Assembly (NCBI RefSeq): GCF_004359985.1 | Contig: NZ_SMRO01000002.1 | Coordinates: forward strand, 1,874,536 to 1,938,535 | Source of the DNA: Paraburkholderia flava | GTDB lineage: Bacteria; Pseudomonadota; Gammaproteobacteria; Burkholderiales; Burkholderiaceae | DNA length: 64,000 nucleotides | Direction of reading: 5' to 3' | Shown here: positions 57,609 through 64,000 of the stretch, in pieces | Layout: each line of letters opens with the position of its first letter | Numbering within the stretch: position 1 is the stretch's first letter | Notes under the pieces: model-generated | The model's input: the letters and a program-made list of their open reading frames with translations, nothing else | What the model was told of the DNA's origin: nothing | The model's database searches: none | Position numbers and translations under genes: made by a program

Positions 57609-59999
57609 TCAACTCCCCTTGTATTGCGATGCCTCCGCAGGCGAAAGCGTACGCGGTGCGGCGGACTTCGCAGCCGGCTTGCCCGTCGCCGCAGCCGGTG
57701 CCGACGCCGACGCGCTGCCCGGTGCGCCCTTCAACGGCGGCTGCGCCTTTTCCTTCTGACCGGGCGGCGGCGCGGTTGTCCGCGTATTCACCTGAGCCAG
57801 CAACTCGTTGCACGGCAGCGGCTTGTTGTTGCTCGGCGCGATCAGCGGAATCAATGCAGCGAACGGATTGATCAGCCCGAGGCCGATCATCGCGCCGCCG
57901 CGCAGCGCGAGTGCCGCCGCATCGACGCCGACGTGCGGGTTCGCGAACGTGCCCTTCACGTACAGCGGCGAGCGCAGCGTGAACACACGGAAGCCCTTCG
58001 TATGCGGATGCACACCGAGATCGAGCGACTCGTCGCGCAGATTGATGTGACCGTCGATGTTGATCACCGCGTCGTCGGTATCGAGCGCGAAGACGCGCGA
58101 ATCGAGTACGCCGTTCGTCGCGACGAAGTCGGCAGCCGCGCAGTTGATCTGCACATCGCGGTTGCCGAACAGCTTCTCGTACACGACGTTCGCGACGTTC
58201 AGTCCCGCCGCCTCCATCAGCAGGCGGCTCACCGTGCCCTGCGTAACGAGCGCCTTCACTTCACCGTTCGACGTCGCCGCGAGCGCCGCCGGCGAATTGC
58301 CGGTCGCGGACAGCGCCGCATCACCGTTGATTTCGCCGAGCGCGCTTTGCATCGTCTTGAAGCCGGGGAACAGCTGCTTCAACTTCAGATGCCGCGCCGA
58401 CGCCGATACGCGGCCCTTCAGCGGCGCGCTGCTGCCGTCGAGATGAATGTCGGTGGAGAGCGTGCCGCCCGCGACGCCGAAGCGCAGCGGCGTCAACGCC
58501 AGCACCCCATCCGTCATCACGACGTGCGTGTAGAGATCGGTGATCGGCAGGTTCTCGTTCTTCAAGATGCGCTTGCCGGTGAACTCGACGTCCGCGTCGA
58601 TCGCTTTCCAGCGGTCGGTGCGGAATTCCTCGACCGGCAGCACGCGGCCGGACGGCTGCTTCGCCGCGTCGCCGCGCTTCGCCTTGCTCGCGTTGCTGTC
58701 CGCGCCGATGACCGGCGCGAGATCGGCGAACTGCAGCAGATTCGACACGAGCTTGCCCTGCAGCAGCGGCCGTGGCTCGCGCTGCGTGTACGTCAACGTG
58801 CCGTTCAGGTCGCTACCGCCGACCCGGCCTGTAAAGTTTTCATAGCGGAACGTGCTGCCGCCGCGCTTGAAGTTGCCGATCAGACGGCCATCGGTTGCAT
58901 ACGGCGGCGTGTCGGGCAGCGTGACACCGGTCAGCGCGTACAGATGCGCCATGCTCGAGCCCTGCAGCCACAGACGCAGGTCGACCGCAGCGAGATGTGC
59001 GGGATCGGTCAGCGTGCCGACCAGTGCGACGCGCAGGTCGCCGGCTTTCACGTCAGCCTGGACCGGGAACGGCCGGTCCGCGTCCTGCAGCGCGAGTACG
59101 CCGCCGACCTTGCCGCTGCCGGACAACGGCGTGTGATTGTAGGTGCCCTTGATGGTCCAGCCGAGCGCATAGGATTGCACGTCGGGTTTCTTCGTCGCGG
59201 GGACGGAGGACGCGCCGGATGCCGCTGAAACAACCGACGCCCCCGATGCACTTGCGACGCTGGCCGCGTCAGTCGCCGACGCAGCCGAAGCCGCCGAAGC
59301 CGCCACCGCTTCCGACTGCGCCGCGAGCCGCTTCGCCCCCTGCTTGCCGACCACCTGCGCCGACGCGTTGTGCGACGCCGTCTCCTGCTGCTTCATCACT
59401 TCGCCGAGCGGGATCGGCTGACCGAGCGTATCGATGGTCATCTGCACGTCGGTCTTCGACTTCTGGTCGGACAGCGCGACGTAGCCCTTCGCGAACACGA
59501 TGTCGTGCAGGTCGAGCTTCCACTCGGACGGCCCGGTCGATGCGGGCAGCTTGAACGTCCAGTTGTTGCGGTTATCGAGCAGCCGTTCGAGATCCACCGA
59601 CGGATTCACCAGATTGATCTCCGGAATCACGATGTCGTGCGCAAGCAGCGGCAGCACCTCGACCTCGAAATCGATCTCGTCGAGCGTCGCGAAGTGCTTC
59701 TGCTTCGACCAGTCGGGATTGGCGACCGTGATGTTGGCCGCCGAGAACCGTGGCCAGGGCACCCAGCCGCGCCAGCCCGTCTCGCCGACCGGATGCTTCC
59801 AGCCCACCTTGAGATCGCCCTCGATCGCAAACGGCCGGCCGATTGCCTGACTCACCTTGTCGTTGACCCACGGCCGCGCGCGGTTCCAGTCGAACGTCAG
59901 AATGAATACAGCAAGCGCGGCGACGATGACCACGATAATCGCGACGAGCCATGCGATGATCTTGCCCATCGTTTTTCCGAGATTGCGCGACGACGTCAT
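57609..59999 (-). CDS. AsmA-family protein
   Basis: A 796-residue envelope protein of the AsmA/TamB-like group, which is linked to lipid transport and outer-membrane biogenesis. The single N-terminal membrane helix is IIAWLVAIIVVIVAALAVFILTF, followed by the large periplasmic part (NRARPWVNDKVSQAIGRPFAIEGDLKVGW). A C-terminal AsmA region contains LNVANVVYEKLFGNRDVQINCAAADF. Two low-complexity segments are unusual: an Ala/Ser/Val-rich stretch around residues 245-295 and a Pro/Lys/Ala-rich C-terminal tail. The ATG at 59999 has GGGAG 6 nt upstream. Its neighbours are unrelated. Confidence 0.87.
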   Translation of the reverse strand: MTSSRNLGKTMGKIIAWLVAIIVVIVAALAVFILTFDWNRARPWVNDKVSQAIGRPFAIEGDLKVGWKHPVGETGWRGWVPWPRFSAANITVANPDWSKQKHFATLDEIDFEVEVLPLLAHDIVIPEINLVNPSVDLERLLDNRNNWTFKLPASTGPSEWKLDLHDIVFAKGYVALSDQKSKTDVQMTIDTLGQPIPLGEVMKQQETASHNASAQVVGKQGAKRLAAQSEAVAASAASAASATDAASVASASGASVVSAASGASSVPATKKPDVQSYALGWTIKGTYNHTPLSGSGKVGGVLALQDADRPFPVQADVKAGDLRVALVGTLTDPAHLAAVDLRLWLQGSSMAHLYALTGVTLPDTPPYATDGRLIGNFKRGGSTFRYENFTGRVGGSDLNGTLTYTQREPRPLLQGKLVSNLLQFADLAPVIGADSNASKAKRGDAAKQPSGRVLPVEEFRTDRWKAIDADVEFTGKRILKNENLPITDLYTHVVMTDGVLALTPLRFGVAGGTLSTDIHLDGSSAPLKGRVSASARHLKLKQLFPGFKTMQSALGEINGDAALSATGNSPAALAATSNGEVKALVTQGTVSRLLMEAAGLNVANVVYEKLFGNRDVQINCAAADFVATNGVLDSRVFALDTDDAVINIDGHINLRDESLDLGVHPHTKGFRVFTLRSPLYVKGTFANPHVGVDAAALALRGGAMIGLGLINPFAALIPLIAPSNNKPLPCNELLAQVNTRTTAPPPGQKEKAQPPLKGAPGSASASAPAAATGKPAAKSAAPRTLSPAEASQYKGS

Positions 60000-60107
60000 G
60001 AACACTCCCTTGTTTTTCTCGTCATTCGTACGACAGGTACGACAGCACGCCACGTGCCCAGTTCGCGGAAAGTTGCGCGGCGCACCGCAAAAGTCGCGCC
60101 AGGCCCT

Positions 60108-60824
60108 ATGACCGCAGTCGTTCCCACCACTCCGTTGATTGCCGCCGAGGATATCGCACGACGCGACCCGCAGCGCGGCCAGTGGCTATTGCATCCGACG
60201 CGCATCGAAGTTCACGGCGGCGAACGCGTATCGATCACCGGGCCGTCGGGCTCGGGCAAGAGCGTGTTTATGCGCGCGCTGGCATTGCTCGATCCACTCG
60301 ACGGCGGACGGATTCTGTTTCGCGGCAACGCCATAGGGCGAGCCGCGATTCCGCGTTACCGGCGCAGCGTCGCGTATATCCGGCAGCGGCCTGCGCTGAT
60401 CGACGGCACCGTCGAGGACAACCTGCGCTATCCGTACACGCTGCGCGCGTATCACGATGTGCGCTTCGATCGCGAGCGCGCGGCGTCGCTCGCTGCGCAG
60501 GCAGGTCGTCCCGGCGACTTCCTCGCGAAGCGCGCAAGCGAGCTGTCCGGTGGCGAAGCGCAGATCGCCGCACTGATCCGCGTGTTGCAACTCGATCCCG
60601 ACGTGCTGCTGCTCGATGAGCCGACCGCATCGCTCGACCCCGCGTCGTCGCATGAGATCGAAGGACTGATCGATACGTGGTTCGCCGCCGACGCAACCCG
60701 GCACGCATCGCTATGGATTTCGCACGACCCCGCGCAAGCGCTGCGCATGGCCTCGCGCCATCTGACGATGAACGCCGGCGTGCTCGGCGAAACCGCCAAC
60801 ACCACCGAGGAATCCATTCGATGA
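60108..60824 (+). CDS. fetA: ABC exporter ATP-binding protein, FetA (YbbL)-like
   Basis: A 238-residue ATPase. Walker A is GPSGSGKSVFM, the signature motif is LSGGEAQIAAL, Walker B is VLLLDEPTASLDP, and the H-loop is WISHDPAQAL. With the downstream membrane protein it matches the FetAB/YbbLM pair that protects E. coli from iron and peroxide stress by exporting iron; that role is from family knowledge, not tested here. The stop overlaps the fetB start (ATGA), so translation is coupled. The ATG at 60108 has no strong Shine-Dalgarno. It is divergent from the AsmA-family gene, 108 nt away. Confidence 0.87.
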   Translation: MTAVVPTTPLIAAEDIARRDPQRGQWLLHPTRIEVHGGERVSITGPSGSGKSVFMRALALLDPLDGGRILFRGNAIGRAAIPRYRRSVAYIRQRPALIDGTVEDNLRYPYTLRAYHDVRFDRERAASLAAQAGRPGDFLAKRASELSGGEAQIAALIRVLQLDPDVLLLDEPTASLDPASSHEIEGLIDTWFAADATRHASLWISHDPAQALRMASRHLTMNAGVLGETANTTEESIR

Positions 60825-61618
60825 CGCTGCAAAACCTGAGCCTCTGGGACCTCGGCATCGCGGCGCTGCTGATCGTCGTGAACGGTGCGCTGTCGGTCGT
60901 GCTGAAACTCGATCTCGAACGCAAGCTCGCGTGGGCGGCAGTGCGCACCGTCGTGCAGTTACTCGCGATCGGCTACGTGCTCGGCTGGGTGTTCCGCTAC
61001 GGCCATTGGTACGTCGTGCTGCCGCTGATCGCGCTGATGACCTTGATCGCCGGCTTCGCAGGCGCGCAGCGCGGTTCACGCACGTACGCGGGTCAGCGCG
61101 TGGACAGCATCGTGTCGATCTGGATCAGTTCGTGGCTCGTCGCTGCGGTCGGGTTGTTCGCGGTGATCCGCATCCATCCCTGGTACGAGCCGCAGTATGC
61201 GATTCCGATTCTCGGGATGATCCTCGGCAACACGTTGACCGGTGTGTCGCTCGGCATCGAACGGATGCTCGGCGAACTGACCGCGCGACGCGATCGCGTC
61301 GACATGGCGCTCGCGCTCGGCGCGACGCGCTGGGAAGCGGCTCAAGGGCCCGCGCGCGAAGCGGTGCGTGCGGGAATGATTCCGACGCTGAACCAGATGG
61401 CGGTGGTCGGCATCGTGAGCTTGCCCGGCATGATGACGGGCCAGGTGCTGGCCGGTCAGTCGCCGTTGCAGGCCGTCCGCTATCAAATCGTCATCATGTT
61501 TCTGATCGCTGCATCGTCGGCGCTCGGCACGGTTGGCGCGGTGTTGATGACTTACCGGCGTGTGTTTTCGGCGGAGCACCGGTTTCTGGCGTCGAAGCTG
61601 ATCGAGCGTGAGACTTAG
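60821..61618 (+). CDS. fetB: ABC exporter permease, FetB (YbbM)-like
   Basis: A 265-residue integral membrane protein with about seven hydrophobic segments (LWDLGIAALLIVVNGALSVVLKL first). The family core is visible: YAIPILGMILGNTLTGVSLGIERML, LALGATRWEAAQGP, and GMIPTLNQMAVVGIVSLPGMMTGQVLAGQSP. It forms the export channel with the ATPase encoded just upstream, whose stop codon it overlaps by four bases (ATGA). Metal-export function is inferred from the family. There is no terminator recognised downstream. Confidence 0.9.
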   Translation: MTLQNLSLWDLGIAALLIVVNGALSVVLKLDLERKLAWAAVRTVVQLLAIGYVLGWVFRYGHWYVVLPLIALMTLIAGFAGAQRGSRTYAGQRVDSIVSIWISSWLVAAVGLFAVIRIHPWYEPQYAIPILGMILGNTLTGVSLGIERMLGELTARRDRVDMALALGATRWEAAQGPAREAVRAGMIPTLNQMAVVGIVSLPGMMTGQVLAGQSPLQAVRYQIVIMFLIAASSALGTVGAVLMTYRRVFSAEHRFLASKLIERET

Positions 61619-61879
61619 AGACGGAGGTGAACGTCGGCGACGGAGTATCGATAGCCTGAAGAGCGCGTGTACTTCGCGGAGGATCGGTTTCCGTCGCGAC
61701 GATTGATTTGATCGAACGCGCGAGAGGGGGCCGGCGCCGAACGCGTCGGTGAAGCGAACGTGCTCGACGGAGCGACTATTTAGCGAGCGGTTGATCGGGC
61801 GCGCAGCGTCAATGCAACGCCGAACGCTCGACCGCGTCCTCGTCAAACCGCCCTACTGGATCGCGACCACCCAAACGCT

Positions 61880-62464
61880 TTACCTACGCGCCGACACCGC
61901 GATCTGCGTACCGTCGGCGAGCGTCAGCGTCTTCGTGCTGCCGTTGGTCGGCATCATGAAGTGCGTGACCTGGCTCACGGATGCGGCGTTCGGACATTTC
62001 AGCGCCTTGCCCGCCTTCGTCACGGCCTTGGTGCCGTGCGGCGTCTGTGCCTGAAAACTTAACTGAACGTTCGCGGTGCCGTCATCGGCGACGACCGGTG
62101 CGATGCGCACCTGGATCTGGCGGATCATCGCGCCGTTCGCATCGAGTGCCAGCGACGAATAATCCGGACACTGTTCGGGCGCGGCGACGGGACCACCGGG
62201 CGGCGTCATCTTCCACGTGTAGTCGTCGGACTGGCCGGAGCGGATCGTGCGCGTGTCCTGCGCATTGCCGAACTGCTTCGACGTGACCTTGACGGTGTAG
62301 CGGATCGGCCCGTCGGTGGCGGCCTGCGAGGTGATCTTGATGGGTGGAGCAGCCAGCGCTCCGGAGGGCGCGAGCGCGACCAGTGAGCAGGCGGTGAGCG
62401 AAAACGCAAACGAAGCGGCAACGCGAACGGCGGGAGCGGCGAAAAGTCTGAAGCTGGGGCTCAT
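61880..62464 (-). CDS. Exported protein of unknown function
   Basis: A 194-residue protein I do not recognise. A signal peptide with the stretch ASFAFSLTACSLVALAPSGALA ends near residue 38, so it is periplasmic or secreted. The mature part looks beta-rich and repeats charged-polar strands (IRYTVKVTSKQFG, IRQIQVRIAPVVADDG, VQLSFQAQTPHG). Two mature cysteines (PEQCPDYSS and ALKCPNAAS) could form a disulfide. The ATG at 62464 has GAGGTGA 5 nt upstream, a strong start. It converges with fetB. No metal-binding or enzymatic motif is visible. Confidence 0.78.
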   Translation of the reverse strand: MSPSFRLFAAPAVRVAASFAFSLTACSLVALAPSGALAAPPIKITSQAATDGPIRYTVKVTSKQFGNAQDTRTIRSGQSDDYTWKMTPPGGPVAAPEQCPDYSSLALDANGAMIRQIQVRIAPVVADDGTANVQLSFQAQTPHGTKAVTKAGKALKCPNAASVSQVTHFMMPTNGSTKTLTLADGTQIAVSARR

Positions 62465-62850
62465 ACTGTCACCTCGTTGTTGTGCCGCCGCGCGGTCCAT
62501 CGAGGCCGCGCGGCTGTCTCGAGCATGATGCCCTGCCAGTCTACCGCGAGGCGCTGCGTTGTGCGCCTCGAGAGGCGCCAGGTGTTACCCCGCTTGCGGC
62601 CGCGCGTTTTCCTGTTGCGTCGTTTGGTATCTCGTTAATGAGGCTACGAAGTGGCTACGAAGTGGCTGCGCAGTTGCAGCGCAGTTACTGCGAGCTTGTT
62701 GTTACGCGAAGCCGTAGCGCCGACCAGTCACCAACCGCTCGACATCACCGGGGCTGCTACGGAAGTGCCACGCCGTTGCCGCGAGCTTGCCACGAAGTTG
62801 CAACGCAATCGCGACGAGCCCACCGCTCCGCAAAGCCGCCCCGCCGACGC
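62465..62850. other. Intergenic region with degenerate direct repeats
   Basis: 386 nt between two minus-strand genes. It contains a tandem 11-mer GCTACGAAGTG (62643-62653, 62654-62664) followed by loosely repeated units of about 33 nt sharing the pattern AGTTGC(A/C)(A/G)CGC...GCGAGCTTG. There is no terminator or open frame I would call; it holds the upstream region of the unknown exported protein. Confidence 0.55.
62643..62819. repeat. Degenerate short repeats
   Basis: Tandem 11-mer GCTACGAAGTG twice in a row. Related units lie at 62665-62698, 62756-62789 and 62790-62819, the first two ending GCGAGCTTG and the last GACGAGC. Similarity is partial and judged by eye. Confidence 0.5.
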
Positions 62851-63867
62851 TCAGAACCCGCTCAACACCAGCTTGCCGATCGCGCGCCCTTCCTCAAGCA
62901 GACGATGCGCACGACGCACGTTCTCCGCATTGATCGGCCCGAGGTTCTCGCCGACCGTCGTGCGCAGCGTGCCCGCATCGACGAGCCGCGCGACTTCGGT
63001 CAGCAGCTTGTGCTGTTCGATCATGTCGGGCGTGCCGAACATCGAGCGCGTGAACATGAACTCCCAGTGGAACGCCGAGCTTTTCGCCTTCAGCAGTTCG
63101 ACCGCGACCGGCTTCGCGTTCTCGACGATCGTGCAGATGCCGCCCTGCGGTTTGATGACGGCGGCCGCCGCCGGAAAATGCGTGTCCGTGTCGTTGAAGA
63201 TCAGTACGTAATCGACCTGCTCGATGCCGAGCGCTTTCAACTGCGCGGGCATGTCGCCGAAGTGATCGACGATGTGATCCGCGCCGAGTTCGGTCGCCCA
63301 CTTCGCCGATGCGGGACGCGACGCGGTCGCGATCACCTTCAGCCTGGCGAGCTGCTTCGCGAGCTGGATGCCGATCGATCCGACACCGCCCGCTCCGCCG
63401 ATGATCAGCACCGAGCGCCCTTCGTCCGCGCCCTGCGGCGACACGCCGAGGCGATCGAACAGCGCTTCCCATGCGGTGATCGCGGTCAGCGGCAATGCGG
63501 CCGCGTGCGCGAAGTCGAGCGAGGCCGGCTTGCGTCCGACGATCCGTTCGTCGACGAGGTGATATTCGCTGTTCGCGCCCGGCCGCGTGATGCTGCCCGC
63601 GTAGAACACCGGATCGCCGACCTTGAACAGCGTCACGTCCGGACCGACCGCCGCGACCGTGCCGGCCGCGTCCCAACCGAGTACGCGCGGCGCTTTCTCG
63701 ACGGTGTCCTTCGGCGAGCGGACCTTGTAGTCGACGGGATTCACGGAGATCGCCTCCACCTTCACCAGCAGATCGCGGCCAGTGGCCTGCGGTTGCGGCA
63801 ACTCGACGTCGAGCAGCGCTTCGGGATGGTCAATGGGCAGATAACGATGCAGACCGACGGCTTTCAT
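62851..63867 (-). CDS. Zinc-type alcohol dehydrogenase-like / NADPH:quinone oxidoreductase family protein
   Basis: A 338-residue medium-chain dehydrogenase/reductase. The N-terminal GroES-like domain has VKVEAISVNPVDYKVRS and VLGWDAAGTVAAVGPDV; the Rossmann domain has IIGGAGGVGSIGIQLAKQL, then ATASRPASAKWATELGADHIVDH. It lacks the zinc-ligand cysteines of true alcohol dehydrogenases, so quinone or enone reduction with NADPH is more likely. The ATG at 63867 (MKAVGLHRY) is the family start. It is the last gene in the window; a divergent regulator, if any, would lie beyond the right edge. Confidence 0.88.
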   Translation of the reverse strand: MKAVGLHRYLPIDHPEALLDVELPQPQATGRDLLVKVEAISVNPVDYKVRSPKDTVEKAPRVLGWDAAGTVAAVGPDVTLFKVGDPVFYAGSITRPGANSEYHLVDERIVGRKPASLDFAHAAALPLTAITAWEALFDRLGVSPQGADEGRSVLIIGGAGGVGSIGIQLAKQLARLKVIATASRPASAKWATELGADHIVDHFGDMPAQLKALGIEQVDYVLIFNDTDTHFPAAAAVIKPQGGICTIVENAKPVAVELLKAKSSAFHWEFMFTRSMFGTPDMIEQHKLLTEVARLVDAGTLRTTVGENLGPINAENVRRAHRLLEEGRAIGKLVLSGF

Positions 63868-64000
63868 GATGACTCCTGGTTCGTGATGCGAATAACGGAA
63901 TGGATAGCTGGACCCTTGGCCGGCGTATGTCTGCGTCCATGCGCCGACCGGATGACCGTCATCGTAGGCCGTTCGTTATTCTTTTAAAACCGTCATAATC

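Noticed and set aside
62482..63987. Long plus-strand frame antisense to the quinone oxidoreductase
   Set aside because: Arg-rich compositional shadow; the minus-strand gene has clear GroES-like and Rossmann motifs.

Overview
The window is an ordinary-looking, GC-rich core-chromosome segment of a betaproteobacterium of the Burkholderia/Paraburkholderia group. This is judged from protein resemblance, strong G/C at codon third positions, the gene order tig-clpP-clpX-lon-hupB-tRNA-tRNA-ppiD, DUF4148, and a palindromic intergenic repeat of a type I associate with Burkholderiaceae. No prophage, insertion sequence, integrase, CRISPR array or rRNA operon is visible. Three tRNA genes are present (Asp-GUC, Val-UAC, Leu-UAG).

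Layout. 1-3.5 kb: the 3' part of selO (protein AMPylase), then msrB, yciB, a BolA-family gene and a periplasmic parvulin. 3.5-4.4 kb: a gene-free inverted-repeat element between convergent genes. 4.4-15.7 kb: purL (minus), then a DadA-like oxidoreductase, nnrDE, pgi, and the divergent ybbA-like/tesA pair whose start codons overlap, followed by a small lipoprotein. 15.7-25.1 kb: the protein-quality-control block, all minus strand: tig, clpP, clpX, lon, hupB, tRNA-Val, tRNA-Asp, ppiD. Intrinsic terminators divide it into separate transcription units. 25.6-35.5 kb: glycerate kinase, a MarR regulator, a coupled DUF2339/DUF3999 envelope pair, a ketopantoate reductase-like gene with a class II aldolase, and a DUF4148 protein.

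35.7-44 kb: tRNA-Leu, a squalene/phytoene-synthase-fold protein lacking the usual first aspartate motif, a DUF1501/DUF1800 pair with a small periplasmic protein, ompR-envZ, and the peroxide-reduction pair ahpC-ahpD. 44-52 kb: ispF and ispD (isoprenoid precursors), mfd (transcription-repair coupling), argE, a threonine-dehydratase-like enzyme and mscL. 52-57.4 kb: a three-gene phosphorelay (CHASE3-like sensor kinase, single-domain regulator, hybrid kinase) and an unrecognised gene. 57.6-64 kb: an AsmA-family protein, a FetAB-type ABC exporter, an unrecognised secreted protein and a zinc-type quinone oxidoreductase.

I found no clearly new multi-gene system. The observations I would follow first are the inverted-repeat element, whose two core palindromes differ by a paired (symmetrical) change; the NDUFAF6-like protein; the DUF2339/DUF3999 coupled pair; the probable OmpR box at ompR; and the palindrome overlapping the ahpC promoter. 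All functional names come from recognition of sequence motifs by eye; no database search was run.
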